From NCBI GenBank assembly GCA_018970445.1, contig JAGWWF010000013.1, positions 32,543-96,542 of the forward strand: 64,000 bases of DNA, given 5' to 3'. The notes beneath the pieces are model-generated. The model was not told where the DNA came from and searched no databases. It saw only the letters and a list, made by a program, of their open reading frames with translations. Both the position numbers and the translations under genes were made by a program. Each line of letters opens with the position of its first letter. Positions within the stretch are counted from its first letter, which is position 1. Origin of the DNA: Alphaproteobacteria bacterium. GTDB lineage: Bacteria; Pseudomonadota; Alphaproteobacteria; Sphingomonadales; Sphingomonadaceae. This document shows positions 45,285 to 53,818 of this stretch, piece after piece.

Positions 45285-45299
45285 TTACATTTATATTAA
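45285..45299. promoter_or_regulatory. Candidate CtrA box upstream of ctrA
   Basis: TTAC-N7-TTAA (45285-45288 and 45296-45299) differs by one base from the TTAA-N7-TTAA CtrA consensus and keeps the 11-bp repeat period. It lies in the AT-rich spacer 119 bp upstream of ctrA and directly after the sciP stop. It would allow CtrA autoregulation, as in Caulobacter, but AT-rich sequence produces such matches by chance. Confidence 0.35.
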
Positions 45300-45584
45300 T
45301 TATCTATTTCTGATTTCGCCATCATCTTGAAATAGGGGGCGGTAGATCTGCACCCGCGTCACGCGCAGGCCGTGTACGCCGATTTGCCGCATGGCCCGTT
45401 CCCACAGGCGGATTTCCTCCACGCTCAATTGCCAGCGCGCGCAGGCTTCGCCTTCGCTGATGCGGCCATCGGCGATGGCGCGCACCACGGCGGCCTTGCG
45501 GCGCGGCACCCAGCGCACCGTGTTGGCCGGCGGCAGATCTTCGGCTGGCGTGGTGCCCGGTGGCGGCGGTGACATGAACGACAT
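45300..45584 (-). CDS. sciP: CtrA inhibitor SciP (DUF1153)
   Basis: Small helix-turn-helix protein of 94 residues that binds CtrA and blocks transcription of CtrA-dependent genes in Caulobacter. Family pattern: [66 protein letters not shown] chose the ATG at 45584 because it has GGAGG five nt upstream; an earlier in-frame start at 45650 lacks similarity. Adjacent to ctrA, which supports the assignment. Confidence 0.93.
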   Translation of the reverse strand: MSFMSPPPPGTTPAEDLPPANTVRWVPRRKAAVVRAIADGRISEGEACARWQLSVEEIRLWERAMRQIGVHGLRVTRVQIYRPLFQDDGEIRNR

Positions 45585-45649
45585 GGTGCCTCCTGGCCCC
45601 GCCGGGGCGCGTCTTTGGGTTCGCCTGTTTGGACGGCAAGGAACCGGCA

Positions 45650-46870
45650 ATGTTTAGGATTCAGCCGTCAGGCCAGGCCCCCCGGCTCTTGACGGCGGCC
45701 CTGGCCGTGCGCATTGCGCGCGCTGTGATCGATCCTGTGCCTTCTGATGCCATGCCGGCGGCGGCTGCGGCCGTGCTGGCCCCGTTGCAGGGGCGGCGCG
45801 TGGCGGTGGCCATGTCGGGCGGGGTCGATTCATCGGTGGTGGCAGCGCTTGCCCATGCCGCTGGCTGCGATGTGGTGGGCATCACCTTGCAGCTGTATGA
45901 TCAGGGCGCGGCGGCGCGCCGGCCGGGAGCCTGCTGCGCCGGGGCCGATATCCGCGATGCCCGCGCTGTCGCCCAGCGGCTGGGCATCGCCCATTATGTG
46001 ATCGACATGGAAAGCCGCTTTCGCACCAGCGTGATCGACAATTTTGTTGAAAGCTATGCCCGCGGCCTCACCCCGGTGCCGTGCGTGGAGTGCAACAAAT
46101 CGGTGAAGTTCACCGATCTGCTGGCGCTGGCCCGCGATCTGGGGGCAGCGGCGCTGCTGACCGGCCATTATGTCCAGCGGCTGGGCGATGCACCGGGCGA
46201 ACTGCACCGTGCCGCCGATCCAAACAAGGATCAAAGCTATTTCCTGTGGGCCACCACCCAGGCCCAGCTGGATTATCTGCGCTTTCCGCTGGGCGGGCTG
46301 GCCAAGGCGCAAACCCGCGCGCTGGCCGATCATTTCGGCCTGGTGGTGGCGGCCAAGCCCGACAGCCAGGATATTTGTTTCGTGCCCGGCGGCGATTATG
46401 CCGCGGTGGTGGAACGCATCCGCCCCGAACTGGCCCAGCCCGGCGACATCATCGACGAACAGGGCCGGGTGCTGGGCCGCCACGCCGGCATCCACCGCTT
46501 TACCGTTGGCCAGCGGCGCGGGCTGGACATCGGCGGCCAGGCGCAGCCCCTCTATGTGATCGGCATCGATGCGGCGCGCCAGGCCGTGATCGCCGGGCCG
46601 CGCGCCGCGCTGGCGGTGGCGGCGGCGCGGCTGGACGGGGTGAACCGGCTGGGCCCCGGCGATGGCCCGCTGATGGTCAAGGTGCGGTCCATGGCGCCGC
46701 TGGCCCCGGCCCGGCTGGACGGCGACTGGCTGCTCTTCGACACGCCGCAATATGGCGTGGCCCCCGGCCAGGCGGCGGTGGCCTATGTCGGCAATCGGCT
46801 GGTGGCCGGCGGCACCATGGTGGAAACCCGCCGCGCCGTGGCCGGCCCGGCCCTGCTGGCCAGCGCCTGA
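45650..46870 (+). CDS. mnmA: tRNA 2-thiouridylase MnmA
   Basis: Transfers sulfur to uridine 34 of Lys, Glu and Gln tRNAs. The protein is 406 residues with a roughly 50-residue N-terminal extension before the PP-loop motif [17 protein letters not shown]. The catalytic cysteines lie in [11 protein letters not shown] and [19 protein letters not shown] and [11 protein letters not shown] are family signatures. The ATG at 45650 with AAGGA about 8 nt upstream is used. Divergent from sciP. Confidence 0.94.
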   Translation: MFRIQPSGQAPRLLTAALAVRIARAVIDPVPSDAMPAAAAAVLAPLQGRRVAVAMSGGVDSSVVAALAHAAGCDVVGITLQLYDQGAAARRPGACCAGADIRDARAVAQRLGIAHYVIDMESRFRTSVIDNFVESYARGLTPVPCVECNKSVKFTDLLALARDLGAAALLTGHYVQRLGDAPGELHRAADPNKDQSYFLWATTQAQLDYLRFPLGGLAKAQTRALADHFGLVVAAKPDSQDICFVPGGDYAAVVERIRPELAQPGDIIDEQGRVLGRHAGIHRFTVGQRRGLDIGGQAQPLYVIGIDAARQAVIAGPRAALAVAAARLDGVNRLGPGDGPLMVKVRSMAPLAPARLDGDWLLFDTPQYGVAPGQAAVAYVGNRLVAGGTMVETRRAVAGPALLASA

Positions 46871-46881
46871 ACTGTCGATAT

Positions 46882-46923
46882 CTTGACACCGGCCTGACGC
46901 TTTTCTGACGCCGGCCTGTCAAG
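46882..46923. promoter_or_regulatory. Inverted repeat upstream of the flagellar sigma-54 promoter
   Basis: Arms CTTGACACCGGC (46882-46893) and GCCGGCCTGTCAAG (46910-46923) match except for a two-base bulge. The centre lies about 110 bp upstream of the predicted start site, the usual distance for an activator (enhancer) site of a sigma-54 promoter. Alternatively it is the mnmA transcription terminator, but no T-run follows. Function is inference. Confidence 0.4.
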
Positions 46924-46934
46924 GGTTCGACAAA

Positions 46935-46951
46935 CTAACCGTCTCGTAACC
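46935..46951 (+). promoter_or_regulatory. Candidate CtrA box ahead of the flagellar operon
   Basis: CTAA-N7-GTAACC has the 11-bp half-site period of the CtrA consensus TTAA-N7-TTAACC with one mismatch in each half. It lies 35 bp upstream of the -24 element of the sigma-54 promoter. Confidence 0.3.
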
Positions 46952-46985
46952 ATGGCGCAGCGGCGCGGCCGTTCATCGGCGCGGC

Positions 46986-47001
46986 TGGCACGGCGGTTGC
47001 A
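46986..47001 (+). promoter_or_regulatory. Sigma-54 promoter (-24/-12) of the flagellar operon
   Basis: TGGCACGGCGGTTGCA matches the consensus TGGCACG-N4-TTGCW at every defined position, with GG and GC correctly spaced. Transcription should begin 11-12 bp after the -12 GC, at about 47011-47013, which is the ATG of the first gene. Confidence 0.88.
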
Positions 47002-47012
47002 TTGCACGGGGC

Positions 47013-48235
<1,223 letters not shown>

Positions 48236-48236
<1 letters not shown>

Positions 48237-48556
48237 TGCTGCCGCCGGTCGATACCAGTGCCATCCTCAAGCTGCGGGCCGACATACTGGCCCGCAACGC
48301 CGCGCTGCGTGCCCCGGCCGCACCGGTGGCCGAACCGCCGCGCTTCGGGGCGGCGCTGGATACGGCGCTGCGCCAGGTGTCGGCCATCCAGGATCAGGCA
48401 ACGGCGGCCACCACCGCGTTTGAAACCGGGCAGACCCATGATCTGGCCAGCGTGATGATCGCTCGCCAAAAAGCCTCCATCGCCTTTGAAGCCACGTTGC
48501 AGGCGCGCAATCGCCTCATCACGGCCTACAAGGACGTGATGAACATGCCGTTGTGA
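48236..48556 (+). CDS. fliE: Flagellar hook-basal body complex protein FliE
   Basis: Junction protein between the MS ring and proximal rod, 106 residues, the usual length. The conserved C-terminal part reads DLASVMIARQKASIAFEATLQARNRLITAYKDVMNMPL with the family ending. The ATG at 48236 overlaps the activator stop (TGATG). fliF follows after 7 nt. Confidence 0.93.
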
Positions 48557-48563
48557 TCCGGGC

Positions 48564-50366
48564 ATGAGCGAGGCTGCCGCCCTTCCGCCCGAACCGGCCC
48601 CCACCGGCCTGGCCGTGCCCCCGGCGCTGGCCCCGGTGGTGGAACGCGCCCGCGCGCTGGCGGCCAGCCCGGCCATCGCCAGTGCCCGCCCGGCGCTGCT
48701 GGTCATTGCGCTGCTGGCCGCCGCCGCGCTGGCCTGGGCGTTGCTGCGCCAGCCCGATTGGCGGCCGCTGTATCCCGGCCTGTCCGAAGCCGATGCGGCC
48801 GCTGTCACCACCGCGCTGGCGGCGGCCAATTTCGATCACCGCGTCAACGAAGCCACCGGCACGGTGGAGGTGGCGGCCAGCGATGTCGCCCGTGCCCGCA
48901 TCCTGCTGGCCGGGCAGGGCCTGCCCAAATCCACCGCCACCACCGCCACCGCCGATCTGGATGCCATGCCGCTGGGCGCGTCGCGTTCGGTGGAGGCAGC
49001 GCGGCTGAAGGCGGCGCTGGCCCGCGATCTGGCCGCCAGCGTGGAGGCGATCGACGGGGTGAAATCCGCCCGCGTGCATGTGGCCGCCCCCGAACCATCG
49101 GTGTTCATCCGCGATCGTGCCGCGCCATCGGCCAGCGTGTTCGTGTCCCTCGCCCCCGGCCGCAGCCTGTCCGAAGCGCAGGTGCGGGCGATCATCTGGC
49201 TGGTCGCCACCTCGGTGCCCGGCCTCACGTCGGATCGTGTTTCGGTGGTCGATCAATCGGGCAGCCTGCTGTCGGCCGGGGTGTCGGGGGATGGCCAGCA
49301 ACTGGCCTATCAACAGCGGCTGGAAGCGCTGGTGCGTGATCGGCTGGTGAAACTGCTCACCCCCATGCTTGGCCCCGGCCGCTTCACCGCCGAAGTGGCG
49401 GCCGATGTCGATTTTTCCGAAAACGAGGCCGCATCCGAACGCTTCCAGCCCGGCGGCACCGTGCGTTCGGAACAGACCAGCCGCAACATGGATGGCACGC
49501 CGCCGGCTGCCGCCGGCATCCCCGGCGCGCTCACCAACACCGTGCCGCAGGCCGCCCAGGTGCAGGGCAACCCGCCGGCCACGCCGGCTCCGGCGGCGGC
49601 CGGCGGCGCCACCACCGCCGAAACCGCCGCGCGCAGTTTCGAGATCGGCAAGGATGTATCGGTCACGCGGGCCGCCGCCCCGCGCGTGCGCCGCCTGTCG
49701 GTGGCGGTGCTGGTGGATAGCGCGGCGCTTGGAAAGGGCAACGCCCGGCTGCGCGCCGCCGAACTGGCCACGGTGCAGCGGCTGGTGCGCGGGGCGATGG
49801 GCTTTGATGCGGCGCGCGGCGATCTGGTGGAGGTGCAGATGCGCGCCTTTGCGCCGGAAGAAACCGGCCCGGCGGCCTGGTATGAAGCGCCGGTGGTGCA
49901 GGATTATGGCCCGTGGATCGCCGCCGGCGGTGCCGTGCTGCTGCTGCTGGCCGGCGGCTTCCTGTTGTGGCGTGGCCGCCGCCGGGCCACCCAGGCCGCG
50001 CTGTCGGCCGCCGGGCTGGCCGGCGCGGCGGCCGATGGGGCCGGGGCCGTGGTGGGCGGCGCGGTGGGCGGCGTGCTGGGCAGCGTGCTGGGCGCGGTGG
50101 GGCGCGGTGCCAGCGTGCCCAGCGTCTATCCCGAAGGCTCGGCCGAAAAGGCCGCGGTCGCCGCGATGATCGATGGCGGCGAACTGCTGCGCCCGGCCGC
50201 CGCCCGCGATTACAGCGGCAAGCTGGACATTGCCCGCACGCTGGTCACCGGGGATCGGGATCGCGCCATGGCGGTTGCCCGCCAGATGCTGCTGGCCGGC
50301 CCGGCTGATCCGCCGGCCGATGCCCCGGCGCGCACCGATGCCGGCAGCGACGGGGCAGACGGCTGA
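48564..50366 (+). CDS. fliF: Flagellar M-ring protein FliF
   Basis: Forms the MS ring in the inner membrane; 600 residues. The first membrane segment is ALLVIALLAAAALAWALL (about residues 45-62), the secretin-like ring-building region includes GLSEADAAAVTTALAAANFDHRV and SARVHVAAPEPSVF, and the second segment is WIAAGGAVLLLLAGGFLLW. After it a glycine/alanine run (GAVVGGAVGGVLGSVLGAVG, near residue 495) precedes the FliG-binding tail. That run is unusual. TGATG overlap with fliG. Confidence 0.94.
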   Translation: MSEAAALPPEPAPTGLAVPPALAPVVERARALAASPAIASARPALLVIALLAAAALAWALLRQPDWRPLYPGLSEADAAAVTTALAAANFDHRVNEATGTVEVAASDVARARILLAGQGLPKSTATTATADLDAMPLGASRSVEAARLKAALARDLAASVEAIDGVKSARVHVAAPEPSVFIRDRAAPSASVFVSLAPGRSLSEAQVRAIIWLVATSVPGLTSDRVSVVDQSGSLLSAGVSGDGQQLAYQQRLEALVRDRLVKLLTPMLGPGRFTAEVAADVDFSENEAASERFQPGGTVRSEQTSRNMDGTPPAAAGIPGALTNTVPQAAQVQGNPPATPAPAAAGGATTAETAARSFEIGKDVSVTRAAAPRVRRLSVAVLVDSAALGKGNARLRAAELATVQRLVRGAMGFDAARGDLVEVQMRAFAPEETGPAAWYEAPVVQDYGPWIAAGGAVLLLLAGGFLLWRGRRRATQAALSAAGLAGAAADGAGAVVGGAVGGVLGSVLGAVGRGASVPSVYPEGSAEKAAVAAMIDGGELLRPAAARDYSGKLDIARTLVTGDRDRAMAVARQMLLAGPADPPADAPARTDAGSDGADG

Positions 50367-51391
50367 TGGCCAGCGCCCCGCTTCTGCCGGCCAACAGCCC
50401 GGCGGCTGCCCTGTCGGGGGCGCAGAAATGCGCCATCCTGCTGCTGGTGCTGGAAGAACGCCAGGCCAGCGAGATGCTGGCCGGCATGAGCCCGGCCGAA
50501 GTGCAGCAGGTGGGCGAAGCCATGCTGACCGTGGCGGAAATCGATCCCATCGCCATCGATCATGTGCTGGATGAGTTTCTGGCCCGCACCGCGCAGGTGG
50601 CCGCGCTCGACAGCCAGGGCCGCCAGGTGCGCCAGCGGCTGGGCGCGGCGCTGGGCACGCCGCGGGCCGAAACCATCATCGAAAAGATCGGTCCGCCCGC
50701 CGCCGGCCGCCGCTTTGCCGTGCTGGACTGGGTGGATGCCGCCGGGCTGGCCAAGCTGATCGCCGATGAACATCCCCAGGCCATCGCCGTGGTGCTGGCG
50801 CATCTGCCCGAAACCCGCGCGGCGGCCACGCTGGATGCCCTGCCCGAAGATCTGCAACCCGATATCGCCGCGCGGCTGGCCACGTTGCTGCCGGTCAACA
50901 TCACCCAGCTCGCCGCGCTGGAAGCCGATCTGGAGGCCAAGCTGCGCGGGGTGGGCACCCAGCGCGATGTGGCGCAGCTGGCCGGCACCGATTTTGCCGC
51001 CGCCGTCATCAAGAAGGCGCGCGGCCGCGGCGCGCTGCTGGAAACGCTGATGGGGCTGAATGCCGAACTGGCGGCCGAACTGGAAAGCCAGCAGTTCATC
51101 TTCGAGGATCTGCTCGGCCTGTCCCAGAAAGACATGCAGCTGGTGCTGCGCGAGGTGGATTCGGGCCAGCTTGCCATTGCCATGAAGGGCGCCAGCCCGG
51201 CGCTGAAAGACTTCATCTTTGCCGCCATGTCGAAACGCGCCGCGTCGCAATTGCAGGATGAACTGGCCGAACGCGGCCCGATGAAGCGCAGCGAGGTGAA
51301 CGCCGCCCAGGCCGAGCTGTGCCGCACCGTGCGCCGGCTGGGCGATGCCGGCGCGCTCACCCTGCCCACCAGCGGGGAGGCGATGCTGTGA
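50366..51391 (+). CDS. fliG: Flagellar motor switch protein FliG
   Basis: Rotor protein of 341 residues that contacts FliF, FliM and the stator. Visible traits: GAQKCAILLLVLEERQASEML at the N-terminus, IADEHPQAIAVVLAHLPETRAAATLDALP in the middle, and the C-terminal charged torque region FEDLLGLSQKDMQLVLREVDSGQLAIAMKGAS with MSKRAASQLQDELAERGP. The start overlaps fliF; the stop overlaps the fliH GTG. Confidence 0.96.
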   Translation: MASAPLLPANSPAAALSGAQKCAILLLVLEERQASEMLAGMSPAEVQQVGEAMLTVAEIDPIAIDHVLDEFLARTAQVAALDSQGRQVRQRLGAALGTPRAETIIEKIGPPAAGRRFAVLDWVDAAGLAKLIADEHPQAIAVVLAHLPETRAAATLDALPEDLQPDIAARLATLLPVNITQLAALEADLEAKLRGVGTQRDVAQLAGTDFAAAVIKKARGRGALLETLMGLNAELAAELESQQFIFEDLLGLSQKDMQLVLREVDSGQLAIAMKGASPALKDFIFAAMSKRAASQLQDELAERGPMKRSEVNAAQAELCRTVRRLGDAGALTLPTSGEAML

Positions 51392-51990
51392 CCGCGCATG
51401 ATCCCCGCCTGGCCGCCCTGCTGGGCACAAGCCCGGCCGGATCGGCGGGCCTGGCCGCCCTGCTGGCCAGCCATCTGCCCAAACCGCCGCCGCCGGCCGA
51501 ACCACAGGTGGATATCGGCAGCCTGCTGGACGAAGCCCGCGCGCAAGGGCGCGCCGAAGGCGAGGCGGCGGGCGAAGCGCGCGGCCGGGCGGCGGCCAGC
51601 GCCGATCTGGCCCCGCGACTGGCCGCGCTGGACACCGCCGCCGCCGCGCTGCGCAGCGCCACCGGCCTGGATGAAGCGGTGCTGGCCCCGCTGCTCACCG
51701 GCCTGGCCCGCGCCATTTGCGAAACCGTGCTGATGGCCGAACTGGCGCGGCCGCGATCCTTGCGCCCGCTGGTCGATGCGGCGCTGGCCGAAGTGGCCGA
51801 AGCCGCCATCCCCACCCTGTCGGCCCATCCCGCCACGCTGGCGCTGATCGCGGCCGATCTGCCGCCGGGCCTGGCCACCCGCGCCGATGCCAGCCTGCCG
51901 CCCGGCCATGTGGCGGTGGCCGGCCCGGATTATCGCATCGATGCCGGGCTGGGTGATCGGCTGGCGCAGATATTGAAGGCGCTGCCATGA
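51388..51990 (+). CDS. fliH: Flagellar assembly protein FliH
   Basis: Regulator of the export ATPase FliI; 200 residues from the GTG that overlaps the fliG stop. A glycine-alanine stretch EARAQGRAEGEAAGEARGRAAAS corresponds to the FliH helical repeat, and the C-terminal domain DLPPGLATRADASLPPGHVAVAGPDYRIDAGLGDRLAQIL matches the V-ATPase E-subunit-like fold. Sequence conservation in FliH is low, so position between fliG and fliI matters for the call. Confidence 0.85.
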   Translation: MTAHDPRLAALLGTSPAGSAGLAALLASHLPKPPPPAEPQVDIGSLLDEARAQGRAEGEAAGEARGRAAASADLAPRLAALDTAAAALRSATGLDEAVLAPLLTGLARAICETVLMAELARPRSLRPLVDAALAEVAEAAIPTLSAHPATLALIAADLPPGLATRADASLPPGHVAVAGPDYRIDAGLGDRLAQILKALP

Positions 51991-53468
51991 CCGGACTGCC
52001 CACCCCCGGCCCCCACCGCCCTGTGGGCACCTCCCCCACAGGGGGAGGATCAGCACAGGAAAATCCTCCCCCTGTGGGGGAGGTGCCGACCGCAGGGAGG
52101 CGGAGGGGGCCCGCAGGGGGCCAGGTGCAATCAGTCACCCCCAACACAACCGATGCCATTGCCCGCCGCATCGCCGCGCTGCGCGTGCCGGCGCTGCCGC
52201 TGCGGCGTGGCGGCGTGGTGGTGGCGGCCGATGGCGCCATCATCGAAGCGGTGGGCATCACCGCCGCCATCGGCAGCCGGGTGGCCATCGGCCCGGTGGC
52301 GGCGGCCGGCGAAGTGATCGGCTTTCGCGATGGCCGCGCCCTGTTGATGGGCCTGGCCGCGCTGCCCGCCATTGCGCCGGGTGCCGCCGTGCTGGCCGAT
52401 CCGGCCGGCAGCAGCGTGGCGGTGGGCGATGCCCTGCTGGGCCGGGTGATCGATGGCCTGGGCCAGCCGCTGGATGGGCTGGGGCCGCTGGCCACCACGG
52501 CGCAGGTGCCGGCCAGCCCGCCGCCGCTGCCGCCGCACGCCCGCGCCCGTGTCACCTGCGCGCTGCCCACCGGGGTGCGCGCCATCGATGGGCTGCTCAG
52601 CGTGGGGGTTGGGCAGCGCATTGGCATCATGGCCGGAACGGGCGTGGGCAAATCGGTGCTGCTGGGCCAGATCACCCGCTGGGCGCAGGCCGATGTGGTG
52701 GTGGTGGCCCTGATCGGCGAGCGCAGCCGCGAGATCAGCGATTTTCTCGATACCGAATTGTCGGGCCCGGCCCGGCACCGCACCGTCACCATCGCGGTGC
52801 CGGCATCCGATGCAATGCTGTGCCGGGTGCGCGGGGCGCAGCGGGCCTTCGCCGTGGCCGAATGGTTCCGGGCGCAAGGGCGGCAGGTGCTGCTGATCCT
52901 CGATTCGCTGTCGCGGGTGGTGCATGGCGCGCGCGAAGTGGCCATGGCGCGCGGCGAACCCGGCGGCGCGCGCGGCTTTCCGCCATCGGCGCTGCAACTG
53001 GTGGCCGATCTGGCCGAACGTGCCGGCGGCGACCGGCAATCGGGCGGGGCCATCACCCTGATCGCCACCGTGCTGGCCGAGAATGATGATCGCGCCGATC
53101 CGGTGGTGGATGCGGCGCGCGGCGTGATGGATGGGCATATCCTGCTGTCGCGCCGGCTGGCCGGGCGCGGCCAGTTTCCGGCCATCGATCTGGTCAGCTC
53201 GGCCAGCCGGGTGATGTTCGATATCTGCGATGCCGATCATCTGGCCGCGGCCGCGCGCTTCCGCCGCCTGATCGCCCTGATCGAGGAAAACCGCGATCTG
53301 GTGTTGATGGGTGCCTATGCCCCCGGCGCCGATCCCGAACTGGATCAGGCGCTGGCCCTGCAACCGGTGCTGGCCGCCTTCATGGCGCAGCCGCGCGCCC
53401 AGGCCGCCGCACCCGATGACAGCATTGCCACGTTGAAAGCCCTGGTGGCCCCGATGGAGACGGCGTGA
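51987..53468 (+). CDS. fliI: Flagellum-specific export ATPase FliI
   Basis: Hexameric ATPase energising flagellar protein export. The ATPase domain has Walker A AGTGVGKSVLLG, then GERSREISDFL, and Walker B VLLILDSLSRVVHGAREVA. The ATG at 51987 overlaps the fliH stop (ATGA) and gives 493 residues, about 45 too many. Residues 14-34 are encoded by a perfect palindromic repeat. A GTG at 52125 with AGGGGG upstream gives 447 residues, the normal length, with Walker A near residue 170 as in other FliI. The ancestral start was probably the overlapping ATG and the repeat was inserted later (inference). Confidence 0.92.
   Translation: MTGLPTPGPHRPVGTSPTGGGSAQENPPPVGEVPTAGRRRGPAGGQVQSVTPNTTDAIARRIAALRVPALPLRRGGVVVAADGAIIEAVGITAAIGSRVAIGPVAAAGEVIGFRDGRALLMGLAALPAIAPGAAVLADPAGSSVAVGDALLGRVIDGLGQPLDGLGPLATTAQVPASPPPLPPHARARVTCALPTGVRAIDGLLSVGVGQRIGIMAGTGVGKSVLLGQITRWAQADVVVVALIGERSREISDFLDTELSGPARHRTVTIAVPASDAMLCRVRGAQRAFAVAEWFRAQGRQVLLILDSLSRVVHGAREVAMARGEPGGARGFPPSALQLVADLAERAGGDRQSGGAITLIATVLAENDDRADPVVDAARGVMDGHILLSRRLAGRGQFPAIDLVSSASRVMFDICDADHLAAAARFRRLIALIEENRDLVLMGAYAPGADPELDQALALQPVLAAFMAQPRAQAAAPDDSIATLKALVAPMETA
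52026..52087. repeat. Perfect palindrome (25-nt arms) inside the 5' end of fliI
   Basis: Left arm 52026-52050 and right arm 52063-52087 are exact reverse complements around a 12-nt loop. Each arm carries the ATCCTCCCCC / GGGGGAGG core found in intergenic elements at 21994-22018 and 39723-39747. Here the element lies inside a reading frame, without stops, adding residues GTSPTGGGSAQENPPPVGEV. Confidence 0.85.
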
Positions 53469-53818
53469 TGACGCAGGAACCCACCGCGCTGGACCGGTTG
53501 ATCCGCGTCCGCCGCATCCGCGAACGGCTGGCCATGGCCGATCTGGCCCGCGCGCAAGGGCAGGCGGCGGCCGATGCCGCGCTGCTGGGGCGGGTGCGCG
53601 CGCTGGTGGGCGGGCAGGGGCAGGGCACCGCCACGGCCGGTGCGCGCGCCGCCCGCGCCCGCATCGATGGCCAGTTGCAGGCGATTGCCGCCGATGTCGC
53701 CGGCCGCCAGCAGCGTTCGTTGGCCGCGCGCGACGACGCCGGCCGCCAGCTGGCCGCCGCCCGCGCCGCCGTTGATGCCGCCGTGGCCCGCCGCGCCGAA
53801 CAGGATGGCGGCCAATGA
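53468..53818 (+). CDS. fliJ: Flagellar export protein FliJ-like
   Basis: Small, highly charged and alanine-rich helical protein of 116 residues placed between fliI and fliK. It fits the FliJ coiled-coil chaperone/escort that docks on FliI. The heptad-like pattern (LIRVRRIRERLAMADLARAQGQAAADAALLGRVRALV) is consistent. Sequence identity to FliJ is weak, so the call rests on position and composition. The start overlaps fliI (TGATG) and the end overlaps fliK (ATGA). Confidence 0.75.
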   Translation: MTQEPTALDRLIRVRRIRERLAMADLARAQGQAAADAALLGRVRALVGGQGQGTATAGARAARARIDGQLQAIAADVAGRQQRSLAARDDAGRQLAAARAAVDAAVARRAEQDGGQ

